Assembly: GCA_039090855.1 (NCBI GenBank)
Contig: CM077027.1
Coordinates: forward strand, 105,623,187 to 105,687,186
DNA from: Macrothele yani
Lineage: Eukaryota; Arthropoda; Arachnida; Araneae; Macrothelidae
Direction: 5' to 3'
Length of the DNA stretch: 64,000 bases
Shown: one piece after another, positions 21,546 through 32,319 of the stretch
How positions within the stretch are numbered: the first letter of the stretch is position 1
Layout of the letters: the number at the start of each line of letters is the position of its first letter
Made by a program: the position numbers and the translations under genes
Notes under the pieces: model-generated
What the model was told of the DNA's origin: nothing
Database searches by the model: none
What the model saw: the letters and a program-made list of their open reading frames with translations, nothing else

Positions 21546-23121
21546 TACACTGGCGTGCAAAAATTAAGGACGAGGCGGTTTTTCGAATGTAACGTGCAGG
21601 AAGTGCTCCACATCGACTCAAATCATACCATAAGATCCCCAAGATGTAAGAATATTGGACAAGTGAGCAAAACCGTCCAAACAAGAAATCCAAAGGATAC
21701 AAAGCCACTTTATTGAAAAGGTAGCTTCGAGTACAACTGGACAGAAGACATAAACGTCCATGTGACAGGCGGCTGCCAAGAAAAATCCAGTCTTTAGTAG
21801 GAGATATGAACACCCCTGACTGCGTTGCAGGATTTACAACGTCGGTCCGTGCGGAGGACGAGGTTGTTAAGGAGCTGTTGAGGCATCGCGGCCCATTCCT
21901 CTTGTAGCGCCAATTGCAGCTGCGGAATCGTTGCTGGCGGCTGGCGGCTGGCGGCTGGTGACGTGCTGCGAAGCGTCTTCCTAGAAGGTCCCACACGTGT
22001 TCGATTAGTTTAGGTCCGGGGACCTTCCGGGACAATCCATGCGTTGAATATCTTCACTCTCCAACAGCTCTGCAACAGCCACTTTATGATGAGGTGAAGC
22101 GTTGTCGTCCATGCAGAGGAACTCAGGACCCACAGCACCTCTAAACAGACGCACATGAGGCAGGAGAACCTCTCTGCAATGGCGGACACCAGTGACCGAA
22201 CCTCCTTGGAAGATGTGGAGGTCAGTACGGCTACCAAGCATGATACCGCCCCAAACGAGAACTCCGCCACCTCCAAACAGGTCCCTTTTGATGATGTTGG
22301 AGGTGTCATTGCGTGTCCCCTGCTCTCTCCAGATGTGTATACGTCCAGAATTGCTCGTCGGAATAAATCGGCTCTCATTCGTAAAGAGAACTCGACCCCA
22401 TTGCTGATGTGTCAAGTTCTTTTGTTCCTGGCACCACAGAAACCGCCGTCTCCGGTGAGCAGGCGTTAATGGCACACACCGTACTGGTCGTCGTGCAAAT
22501 AGACTACCTTTGTGCAGCCTTCTGGCCACGGTAAAACGCGATAAGGGACGTCTAGTTGTCTATTGCATGTGCCTTGCGATTTCTCTGTCTGTTTGCCGTC
22601 TGTCTCTTCTCGCCTGTAGGACAGTATGCCGGTTGTCAGCCTCCGTGGTTGCTCGTGAAAGACCACTGCTAAACTCTCGGACAGCTGTCCCTGTCGTTTG
22701 AAATGCTCTCCAAGCTCGTGAAACGATGCTGTGAGTGATCCCGAACTCCTCGGCCACGCTAATCACACTTCCACCTTCTTCTAACTTCACAATGACGCGA
22801 CCTCGGGTAAAGCCATCCAGATGTCGTATACTGGATTGCCTGTAGGCCGTATCACACGGTGGCAGCAACTCGACGTCGTTCAAACCGATATACACCGTAC
22901 AATAGCTTTCACCGAATTGCTGAGCGTACACCGCCCGTGTGCTTGATACTCTTCCGACAATCTCTCCTCCCCCTCCCGTTCGTCATGCTGCATATATGCG
23001 CATGCCCTACCGTACCGGACCCTAGTCTATCTCTTGAGTGGTCTTTCGGTCAGTTCTGCCAGCTCGTTCCGCTGTTATACTAATTTCTCCGCTTCGTCCC
23101 TAATTTTTGCACACCAGTGTA
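21546..23121 (-). mobile_element. Tc1/mariner-type element D, nested in element C
   Basis: Ends CACTGGCGTGCAAAAATTA and inverse CACTGGTGTGCAAAAATTA, each next to TATA. The length of 1.57 kb with one minus-strand transposase fits the superfamily. The sequence of element C is found on both outer sides, with its right terminal repeat at 23,190-23,223. Confidence 0.9.
21830..22931 (-). pseudogene. DD34E transposase of element D
   Basis: The N-terminal paired-like region reads GFTRGRVIVKLEEGGSVISV and GITHSIVSRAWRAFQTTG (about 22,720-22,830), with TDREIARHMQ before an in-frame TAG at 22,560. The same frame continues with the catalytic blocks VLFTNESRF (about 22,400; the usual aspartate of TDESRF is asparagine) and CMDDNASPHHKVAV (about 22,110). 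A frameshift at about 22,010 separates RSPDLN from LIEHVWDLLGRR. The aspartate-glutamate spacing is 34 residues. The ARHQPPAASRQQ segment is followed by an open end. Best preserved of the four elements in this cluster, but dead. Confidence 0.9.
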
Positions 23122-23223
23122 TATACTACGTCTGTCGACTAATAGTGGACTCTCGGAAATCAAGTGAACAACAATCCGCATCGACTGATAAGGATAATCA
23201 TAATTCAGTGATCACTAAGTGTA

Positions 23224-23629
23224 TTTGCTGTAATACATATGGATTCCCTGAGCGTTTTAGAGAATCTCTACCCTGAGAAACGTGGAGATTATGACATTCT
23301 TTACTCTTCAGAATGCTTGCTCCTCTCACTGTAAAGCTAGTTTTCATACCTTTCTGTTGGATACAAAGTAATTTTGGAATTTGGTAAAACTAGTATGTTC
23401 ATTCCGATGCTACTGCTTAGTCCGTTTACTTCTTAGTGGCCATTGGCTTTCCCCTATGCAACTGGCATAATCGATTAGCCATTAGAATGAATGTTTAACG
23501 TACTTTACAATACTTGTGGGATCAACAAACGGAAAATAAACGTCTTCGTATTCAGTCAGTGCTTGAGAGGAACTTGTACTTACATGACTTTGCATTGGGT
23601 ATAGTCATTTCATTCACAGCTACTGCTCT
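23224..23629. other. No recognisable feature
   Basis: No coding, repeat or SINE similarity seen. Confidence 0.5.
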
Positions 23630-23812
23630 GTGGCAAAAAATGCTCTAGTGTGTGGCGAAAAAAAGTCTCTAGTGTGTGACAAAAATGCTTTAGTGTGTGG
23701 CAAAAAATGCTCTAGTGTGTGGCGAAAAAAAGGCTCTAGTGTGTGACAAAAATGCTTTAGTGTGTGGCAAAAAATGCTCTAGTGTGTGGCAAAAAATGCT
23801 TTAGTGTGTGGC
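23630..23812. repeat. Minisatellite, ~23-base unit
   Basis: About eight copies of a unit like GTGTGGCAAAAAATGCTCTA, alternating GGC/GAC and TCT/TTT variants in a higher-order pattern of about 70 bases. Confidence 0.9.
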
Positions 23813-23967
23813 CCGTGGACATTCTGTGTGTGCCTAGATTTCTTCTTTTACCATCTCTACGAGACAGTGCAGCAACACTGGTTCACCTTTAAAATGACCA
23901 CTATGCTGTATCTTCCGTTCTGTCACTCTATAATCTGTTGGTTTATTTCAATTCTTTTAGTCTTTTA

Positions 23968-24005
<38 letters not shown>

Positions 24006-24538
24006 TGTGTGTAACAGTGTGTGTTCGCAATTTACGCTCCTAAATGAAATATCTGTGTTTGTGTTTCATGATTTCTTATTGTAACTGCTCTTTAGTCGCG
24101 TTTTGGTACAATGTGATTTCTGTTGTTCCTGTTAACCTGATTTCCAATGTCTTTTGTACTTTTGAGGTTCCTGCGCCCGTAAAATATGTACCAAACAACA
24201 AGATTAAGTAGAACAATGAAATATTTATCAAAGACTCCGAATTGTAGCATAGAATGTTACACGAGGATCTTGGCTTGACCACGTTTTAAAGCTACTGATG
24301 CTCTAAACAACACAACAAAGACGCTGAAAGTTTTATTAGTGTGCAGAAAAAATTAGAGAATTTCGAAAAGTCTGGATGTCACATCTGAAAAACGCTATTT
24401 TGTGGGATTGCTGCACTGTTAAACATTTTGAAGTCCGCAGAAATGGCAGTCAAGCAATGTCACTGTATCTGAAAAAGAACATTATGTTAGGGTAGGCTTA
24501 AAATGCTGATTGATTGGAGTGAATAAATCTGAAAAGAA
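23813..24538. other. Mostly featureless; TG and AG repeats
   Basis: A (TG)n run at about 23,969-23,988 passes directly into (AG)n to about 24,005. Nothing else recognised. Confidence 0.5.
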
Positions 24539-24752
24539 CCGCCCTGGTAGCTCACTGGTCTAAGCGCTGCTCTGTGACGGTCTGTCTGAGTTTGAGTGCT
24601 GTATCTTGGTAATAGTTGCGATAGAGAAGCATTTAATTTGTCTTACGGCACTGGCTCTAAACCTTCTCTGGAGCCAGTGGTCCTTAATTAGGAGTGGGGT
24701 ACTGCTTATTGTCCTTAGAGTTTCGCACGGTTATTGGTAAATCCCAAAACAA
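24539..24752 (+). mobile_element. SINE1 copy, diverged
   Basis: Box-A side GGTAGCTCACTGGTCTAAGC, then a substituted central part, TTGTCTTACGGCACTGGCTC and GGAGCCAGTGGTCCTTAATT. Box B is poorly kept. Confidence 0.75.
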
Positions 24753-24989
24753 AAAGAACAAAAATATCTGGAATGCCGGGTGTTTTCAGCTCGTTAGCAG
24801 ACCCTACAGAACTTATGTTCGTAAATGCAATATGTTAATAGCAAAGCAATGAACTTCCTGGAAGCACGGAAATAGATGCATGGCATGAATTATATTTGTA
24901 ATAGTTGCTGTAACAAAGCATTTAATTGCGAAATTTTAAAAACGTGCCTTAACATTTTTCAAACTACATCGATACGAACTAGAAATTCA

Positions 24990-25545
24990 TCCTCTGCAGT
25001 GAGGAGTCCTGCTGAACGGAAGTCTTTATATGCAGAATATCAAGAAAATACATAATTTTGAGCGTGTTCTCGCACCTGTGAGATTTGACGGTGGAAGCGC
25101 CACAATGTGGGCTGTGTTTTTCTTGGCACCAACTAAGACCTGTCTAGTAGCAATCCATGGAAAATGAGTACTGCGTCAAACGTTGACGTTTTGGACATCC
25201 TTATGCGTTCTGTGCTGTGGCAATTAAACTGGATTGTAACTGGATTTTGTATCTTCCAATAGGATAACGCGCTATCCAATTCATCACAGACTGTGACTAC
25301 GTAATTCAAGGAGAATAACATTGGAGTTATGCAGTGCCCAGCAAAAATCCCCTGATGTCAACCTTGTAAGAGTTCTTCTATACGCAACATTGAACTGAAC
25401 ATTTTCGGTTAAATAGGCCACGGCTGTTCTGCGAGAGGAATGGGGCAAAATATCACCTACAAGAAGTTAACCAGCAATGTTCAAAGGTGCACTGAACAAG
25501 TCATGAAGACGAAAATGGGCAGGCAAATTAACAGTTCTTAGTAGC
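24990..25545 (+). pseudogene. Tc1-like transposase fossil
   Basis: Plus-strand remnants of the catalytic half: GSATMWAVFFLG-like sequence at about 25,100, IFQ-DNALSNSSQTVTT (about 25,260, with a stop before the aspartate), CPAKIP-CQPCKS (about 25,340, in place of the PAxSPDLNPIE motif) and EEWGKISPTRS-PAMFKGA near 25,440-25,490. Spacing and order fit a classic Tc1 transposase. Terminal repeats not found. Confidence 0.65.
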
Positions 25546-25590
25546 AAAATTTACTAGAAGTGTTTTTCTCTTTTCATTTGGTGGTACTAA

Positions 25591-25730
25591 GGACCGCCGA
25601 GAGCTACTCAATGGACTATAAGCAGTCGCCCGTCCCTAATTTAGGGTCGCTGGTTCCAGAAAAGAGAGAGAGAACCAGTGCTGTGAAAAAGACCCACCAC
25701 TCATAACACATTCAGGATTAGAACTCGGAT
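25591..25730 (-). mobile_element. SINE1 3' fragment
   Basis: Reverse-oriented body (GAGCTACTCAATGGACTATA, GCAGTCGCCCGTCCCTAATT) ending in a damaged box B. The 5' half is missing. Confidence 0.7.
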
Positions 25731-25743
25731 CATTTTTTTTATT

Positions 25744-26002
25744 GCGGGTTTAACGACCACCGTGAGCAAGTCAGTGGGCTATAAGTAGTCGCCCGCCACT
25801 TATTTAGGGTCACTGGTTCCAGGGGTGAAGAGAGCCAGTGCCGTAAGACAAACACAACATCAATGCCTCACCGGCATTCGAACCCGGACCCTTCACAGAC
25901 GAATGGTCATAAGCCAGCGCTTAGACCACTGCGCAACCGGGACGGTGGACCCGGGCCCTCTCGGACGAATGCTGAGAAGCCAGAGCTTAGACAACTGCTA
26001 CA
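25744..26002 (-). mobile_element. SINE1 copy plus adjoining 5' fragment
   Basis: Full reverse-oriented SINE1 from GGTTTAACGACCACCGTGAG to ACCACTGCGCAACCGGGACG at about 25,944. It is followed by a second piece (TCTCGGACGAATGCTGAGAA to AGACAACTGCTA) that repeats the SINE 5' part in the same orientation. Confidence 0.8.
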
Positions 26003-26134
26003 AGTGTCCCATTACTTCTAACAGAATGGCATACATTCATATCGGAAAAGGAAAATTAAAAAAAAACTTTCGTAGTCGTAATTCCTAGAATAAAACAAAT
26101 CCATTTGTTTTGAAAATGAATTATAAGTTGCCGG

Positions 26135-26352
26135 GCCGCCCCGGTGGCGCAATAGTCTAAGCGTTGACTTCTAACCATTCGTCCGAGATGGGTATAGGTT
26201 CGAATCCCGATGATGCATGAATGTTGTGTTTGTCTTACGGCTCTGATTCTCTCCCATCCCTGGAACCTGTGGCCCTAAATTAGGGACGGGCAACTGCTCA
26301 TAGCCTATTGAGTTGCTCACGGTGGCCGTTAAACCCCCGAAAAAACAACAAC
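26135..26352 (+). mobile_element. SINE1 copy
   Basis: CCGCCCCGGTGGCGCAATAG with TCTAAGCG, GGTTCGAATCCCG, TCTTACGGCTCTGATTCTCT, GAGTTGCTCACGGTGGCCGT and an A/C-rich tail (AACAACAACAAAAATG). Confidence 0.88.
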
Positions 26353-27449
26353 AAAAATGTTACCGAAATATTTCTAATTTTAGATCAGTTGCTGTATTCC
26401 TTAAAGTTTTTCTCTCATAGGTTTACCATTTCTGGCGTAACTTTAAAATCATGTTTCCTCACGTTACTTCTTTTTCAGATAATTTTAAGTGTGTGAGTCC
26501 TGGCGAATAGAGAGAATCTGTTCAGAAAGCTTTCTAGATAAATGAAGAAGAGGGAAGAGAGGAGGCCTGGAAGTTTCTTTTGGATTAGCCATGCATCAAC
26601 TCCGAGATCGATAGACTAGCACCGAACATCAATGCCTCCATCAGCCTCACTAGGGCTTTCTATAAATAGTAGCATCCAAGCCCTTCCATACCATCCGTTA
26701 ATACCCTAGTAAAAAACGTAGAGAAAAAGAAGTAAACCGCCGACTCTTTAATCCCAGTTGTCAGTTTCGGTTAAGTCCGTTGCTGATTTTCTGCGTTTCA
26801 CTCATTTGATTAAGGGCTTTGTTTATGATTTCAGAATTTTTAATCTACTCACTTCATCCATAAACCTCACCTCATTCTCAGCTAGATAAATCTTGCGGTA
26901 TTTGAGTTTTTATCGTTAGGGATTTTTCGAAGGATGAATAAGGAATTCGGCGAAGTAAAAACGAACATGATTCTGAGGTCTGTAATTATTTAAATCGCGT
27001 TTCTGGAAACCGCGATTTATCACAAATCTTTGGCTCTGTTCACAGCGCCACTGTAATTATTGATATCAATTTAAGCAGAATCTACCATGTGTCACCTCAA
27101 AGTTCATGTGTCACAGTAGAATTAACGTTTCTTCTTAGCATCTAGTTCCCAGAAAAGAACTGCTTCAAACACTTTCTTTCACCAAGTAATCCGAATTATA
27201 CCATGTGTACGTTCTGGAATTGTTGGTTTATATGCCTGTTTCATTTGATAATAATTTCTTATGTTGCGATGTTTCTCAGAAATTTCGCTGCAGCCTAAAT
27301 AGCACGTGTCTCTGGGGGAAATGAGTGTTTATGGAAAAGCAGTTTGAATTGAACTTTTACGTTTCACTGATTATTATTTTTATTTTGCTCGCCTGAAATA
27401 ATGATGAGTTTCTCTGTGAAATTCGTATAGAAATACTGGAAAAAATATA
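26353..27449. other. No recognisable feature
   Basis: No conserved coding or repeat signal over about 1.1 kb. Confidence 0.5.
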
Positions 27450-28588
27450 CTATCCGATCAAAAGTATCCGTACACTTACCAATCCACTAACTCCCTTTAA
27501 TAAAAAAGGAATTAAAATGGACTTGGTCCACCGCTTCCAGCTCTCATCGCCTCGAATCCGCTGGCAAGACATTCCACTAGATTTTAGTACGTTACTGAGG
27601 AAACTGCCTTCCATTATGGCATAAGGGTATTAGTCCGATCGGTCACCGACGTAGGGCGGTTTAGCCTGGCTTGCAGTCGGCATTGCAGTTCATTCAAAAT
27701 GTGTTTCATGAGGCTGAGATTAACGTTCTTAATCTCAGTCTTACAGTTCTGTTCAGGCCAGGCAAGTTCTTCCACAGTTATCTAATCAAGACATTCATAC
27801 TCGTACCTCGCTTTGAGGACGGCGGAATTTTGCTGTTGGTAAGAGAAAGGGCCTTAACCGAACTGTTACCATAAAGTTGGAAGAACAGAATTATTGAGAA
27901 TGATATTATAGGTCGCAGGTTCAAGATTCATTAGAACTAGAACTAGGATGCCAAACCGAAATCCTGGAAAACAGCTCTTGAGCATGATGTCTCCACCACC
28001 AAACTTCGCAATTGGGACGATGCTTCTCCTAACATCCTCTGCACCCAGACTTTCCCGGCGGACTGCCAGATGCTGAAGTGTGATTTATCACTTCAAAGAA
28101 CACGTTCCCACTGCTCCAGAGTCTAGTGGCGCCAAGACTAACACCACTCCAACCAACGCAGGATGTTGACCTTGCTGGTATTAGGTATATATGCGGTTGC
28201 TCGGCCATGGAAGCCACTTCGTTTCAGCTCTACACGAGTCGTTATACTGCTGACGTAGCTTTTAGAGGCATTTTGGAACACCGTGGTGAGTGCTACAGCC
28301 GAGGACAGGCGCTTATGTCACACAACCCGCTCCAGCAGTTGGCAGTTCCGCTTTGTCATTTTTCATTGGCTCCCAGGTGAAGATTGCGCCGGTGTTGCTC
28401 CTTCACGTTTTCGCTTCACAAGAACATCATTTTAAGTTGATTCGGGCAGCTGCAAGCGGTAAAAAATTTCCAAACTCATTTGTTACTAAGAGGGCATCAA
28501 AAATCACTGAGCTCTGCTGTATGACTCATTCTACAGCTCATGCTTGTCTATGATGTTCGCCAGGCCCCGTGCTTCATTTTATATATGT
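27450..28588 (-). mobile_element. Tc1-like element, family of element A, right end lost
   Basis: Left end CTATCCGATCAAAAGTATCC matches the terminal motif of element A at 18,061. Minus-strand transposase remnants include CVGWSGVSLGATRLWSSGN and VFFEVINHTSASGSP (about 28,080-28,170) and VWWWRHHAQELF-like sequence (about 27,980). Many stops. The right end stops at the next transposon (28,590). It supplies the uninterrupted reference for the insertion of element B into element A. Confidence 0.78.
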
Positions 28589-28589
28589 A

Positions 28590-29660
28590 TACATCGATTA
28601 GCCATTACATTATAACCACCTACCTAATAAGCTGTAGGACACCTTTAGCCCGCAAAACAGCGGACGCGCGGCGAGATATCGATTCAATGAGGTGGCGATA
28701 GGTATACTGGGGTTATCTCGTACCATAATGTCAACAGCAGGTCCTCTTGTTCCCGTGCATTTTGGGGTGGTGGGGATTTAGCGCGAACCCGCTTTTCCAT
28801 GTCGAATCACAAATGTCCGATTGGGTTCATGGCAGGTGAATTTGGATTCCAGGGAATTAACAGAAAGTCACCAGCATGTTCCTCGAACCACTCCTTGAAG
28901 ATCCTGGCAGTGTGGCACGGCGCATTATCTTGTTAGTAAAGGCCATCACCAGCAGGGAAAACAGTTGCCATGAATGAGTGAACTTCGTCCGCAACGATGT
29001 TCGGATACCTGTCAGGGATTGTGCTATTGGAATAATGGGGCTTAAAGTGTCCCAAGAAAATATCGCCTACAGCGTAACATCGCCGCCGCCAGCCTGTTTC
29101 CGCCCAAAAGTGCATCCAGATGCTATAGCCTCCGTTGATAATCGGCGTATTTGCGCTCGGACGTCTACGTGATGCACCAGAAATCTTGATTAGTCAGACC
29201 AGGCCACTTGCTTCCAATCATCCGCGTCTAATTTCGATGATCGTGGGACCATTTCATGCGTTGTTGGCGATGACGTGCAGTGAGCATAGGAACCCGGCTG
29301 GGTCTTCGGCTACGCAAGCCCATGCGCAGAAGACTGCGATAAACTGTGTGCTGCGACACATAGCCCTGACCACCACTGTTGTAGCTGTGGGGGATTTGTC
29401 GCATTGGGGCCTTGCGGTCGCTGTGAACAATGCGTGACAGTGTCTGCTCCCGTCTCGCATCTATGAGCTGCGGACGACACACGGATGGACAACGGTTCGT
29501 TGTTTAGCCATATGTGCACCACTTTTGATACGTACTCACGACAGCTGCACGTGAACAACCCACAAGCCGCGTCGTTTCCGGGATCGCAGTTCCGAAGTGC
29601 CGTGCCATCACAATTTTTCCTTTATCAACCGCGCCCGCGCAAAAAAATGGCATAACCCGC
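28590..29660 (-). mobile_element. Tc1-like element, family of the 7.8-kb element, 5'-truncated
   Basis: The left end TACATCGATTAGCCATTACA continues TTATAACCACCTACC, matching the ends at 7,773 and 8,960. Minus-strand transposase pieces: CRPQLIDARREQTLSR and VSQHTVYRSLLRMGLRSRRP (about 29,330-29,480), HFWAETGWRRRCYAVGD (about 29,110), RYPNIVADEVHSFMATVFPA (about 29,000), then the DNAPCH-like region with a stop. Its 5' end is cut by the mariner fragment at 29,667. Confidence 0.85.
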
Positions 29661-29666
29661 GCCAAA

Positions 29667-30373
29667 GATGTTGGATCTTCGTAATGCGAATTCTGAAGAT
29701 TTTGTTTACCCTTTGATTACTATGGATGAGTGTTGGTTACACCTCTGTGATCCAGAAACCAAAGAAATGAGCAAGCAATGGAAACATCCCTCTTCACCAC
29801 TCCCAAAAAAAGACAAAAGTGCAAAAGTCTGCCGCCAAAGTGGGGCTCTCTGTTTTCTGGGATAAAAGAGGTATTATGTTAACAGACTACCTTCATCAGG
29901 GTGAAACTATTACCTCTAAGTACTATTGCAACCTGCTGACCAAATTAAGAGAGACAATTAAAAGCAAAACACGCAGAATGATCACAAAAGTGGTCCATTT
30001 GTTGCACGATAGCGCACCATTTCATTCAGCAGCCTACAGCATCGTCATTGCGATTCGTCTTAAATACAATATATTGCCTCATCCTCCATATTCTCCTGAT
30101 GTGGCACCAAGCGATTTCTTTTTGTTCCCCGAGATGAAACGTCCACAACGTGGGAGGCGCTTTGATGACACTGATGACGTCATTTTTGAGGTAGAACAGT
30201 GGTTTCCGGAACATTCTGAGGTTTTTTACATTAAGGGAATAAAGAGGGTCAAGCGAAGGTGGGAAAAATGTGTGGTACTGAGTGGTGCCTATGTAGAGAA
30301 TGCCCAAGTACCTGAATAAAAAAGTTTTTTTTTCTAGCTTGTGATTGCACGAACTTTTCGAAACCCCCTCGTA
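29667..30373 (+). mobile_element. Mariner element, 5'-truncated
   Basis: Keeps the catalytic half and the right terminal repeat, whose inverse is TACGAGGGGGTTTCGAAAAG, ending at TA 30,372-30,373. The left half and left end are absent. Confidence 0.88.
29668..30319 (+). pseudogene. Mariner transposase, C-terminal half
   Basis: The catalytic domain shows ITMDECWLHLCDPETKE (first aspartate), WKHPSSPLPKKDKSAK, then a frameshift at about 29,830. The second frame is open to the end: VGLSVFWDKRGIMLTDYLHQ, VHLLHDSAPFHSAAY (second aspartate), HPPYSPDVAPSDFFLFPEMK (third), and IKGIKRVKRRWEKCV at the C-terminus. The second and third aspartates are separated by 34 residues, the DD34D signature of mariner. 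N-terminal DNA-binding domain missing, so it could not act. Confidence 0.9.
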
Positions 30374-30549
30374 TTCTCAGTATTTTATTCTTGCGAATAA
30401 AAAATGCGCTTGCGTGCTTCTTGAAAATTGTTCAGGTCTTATTTGAGTCACAATGTTTGTAACATTTCATTCATATGAAAAAAAAATAATATGAGGTATG
30501 TGCCGCCCCTTGTTACCTGCCACCTCAAGCAGCTGCTTATTTTGCTTTA

Positions 30550-31256
30550 TGGTAAATAAGAGCCTGACTGTACAGATAGCTACTTAATAATGTGTTGGTT
30601 CTCCTGTAGCGGGAATAACAGCCTGCATGCCGAGACATCGACTTCAGAAGATGCCAGAGAGTTTTTGAGTTCTTGAATGCCGAGCGTTTTTCGAAATGCC
30701 TGTTGCAGCATCATTCACAACTCCACCCGAGGCGTCAGTCCAGGATCCATGGATCCGATGTTCCGCTTCACGGTTTTCCATAAAGCTACCACAGCTAGGT
30801 TTAAATCCGGGACCTTGATTGTGGATGGTTCCCCAAACTCAGATCGGTGTTACTCGAGCCTTGTCCGATATGTTGCGGCCCGTTGGAGTGGCGCATTGTC
30901 CTTCTGAAACACGGGCCGCAGGACGCGTGAAGGCCATGAAAGCGTGTAGGGGATCAACCAGCACATGCTGGCAGCACGCAGTGATTAAGGACCTCTCCAG
31001 ACATACTAAGGGACTTAATGTGTCCTATGAAAACTCTCCAAACCATCACAGAGCCACCACCGCCTTAAACAGAGCCGACCTGGAACTACGGGGCCATAGC
31101 CTTATGCTGTCGACACCTGCACCCTCCCGTCATCTCGCTATAGCTGATAACGGGATTCATTTGCCGACACAACGCCATGTCACTCTGCAGCGATCCTGTT
31201 TTGATGTTCCCGGCTCTAGACGAGGCGTAATTTCTGATTACACTTATACAGCATAA
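30550..31256 (-). pseudogene. Tc1-like transposase fossil
   Basis: Read on the minus strand: VFQKDNAPLQRAATY near 30,880 (DNAPCHTA-like motif), IKVPDLNLAVVALWKTV at about 30,790 in place of the PDLNPIE block, and an upstream remnant around 31,080-31,150 that fits the region after the first catalytic aspartate. The outer sequence GTACAGATAGCTACTTAATA could be a decayed terminal repeat. Confidence 0.6.
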
Positions 31257-32319
31257 AACGTTTCAGATATGTATCAATAACGTTACAAAATCTCATTTTC
31301 GTTACACTTTAAGATATATCTAACAATTTCGTTTCAGCAACATCTATTTTGGAACATAACTCTTTGTACATTACGGTTACTTTAAAAATAGCATTCACCA
31401 ATACTACTGTTTTATAGTTTCCGTTGTACATAATTGCTAACTTGATAATAAATACAGACATTTGACGTGGACTAGGAACATAAAACAGAAGTAAACGCTC
31501 TTTCCACATTGATGCTACCTGTTTGATGCGACCCTTGATGTTACATTTCGGGGATATTTAAGATTTTTGGTTTGTCAATGGCATGGATACGCATGCGCAT
31601 TTATGCCATTTCACCGAGGCACTCTCGTAGTCGTATTTTCACCTGTTACTGGGATATTCTTTCGTGATACTGTCGTACTCGAGTTCTAGTTAGTTGATTT
31701 AATATTTCATCTTTTTTTTTGTGATTCAAGATCATCTGAAAGTAAGTAATTGTTTTGATTATTATAATTTTTAAATTCTAAAAAGTAATTTTATAAAATC
31801 TAAGTAGATGGCTGTGTTGTTGTGTTAGTATACTATACCAGCATGTTTTTTTTATAGTCGATTTGGGGGACAGCAAACCTAGACATGTTGTAATGTATAA
31901 ACTTTTATGATTGATTTATACTCCCAAGGGGTCCATGAACAAATTCAAATAGGTTGTAAAGCCCACATCATTGGGCAACTACAGCAATATCCATAAATCC
32001 AAGATGGCGACACAAAATAGTGTAAATTTAATTATCGTGCCTTCTAAAACACCTAGAAATGTCATTTTTGTTTTAAATCTGTTCAGGTTTTCAGCAGGCA
32101 TTTCGTTTTACATCATTTACGAAGAAAAGAAAACATGGCGGCCATATCACAAGATGACCGCCCTAAAAAGTATAATGCACATGTGAGACTTTACGAATCA
32201 TACAGGCATATTGAGTTTAATTAAAAAATGATACTAATAAAAATGTAAATACAAAATCATTATTTATTCTGAATTAAACACAAAAGCAGCATTTGTTACA
32301 GTAAATAATAATAATGCAT
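31257..32319. other. No recognisable feature
   Basis: AT-rich, no coding or repeat similarity found. Confidence 0.5.

Larger units (their letters stand above)
20451..23223 (-). mobile_element. Tc1-like element C, split by element D
   Basis: Ends are ATACACTGAGTGATCACTGA on the left and the inverse of ATACACTTAGTGATCACTGA on the right, both at TA. This is the family whose solo ends occur at 2.4-2.7 kb and 4.0 kb. The left terminal repeat is followed by a duplicated TGAATTATG.CTACTTAC segment. The element would be about 1.2 kb without element D at 21,546-23,121. Confidence 0.85.

Noticed and set aside
22155..22469. Plus-strand 104-codon frame
   Set aside because: Antisense of the element D transposase catalytic region.
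23630..23812. CRISPR-like array
   Set aside because: Units follow each other without unique spacers; it is a minisatellite in a eukaryotic context.
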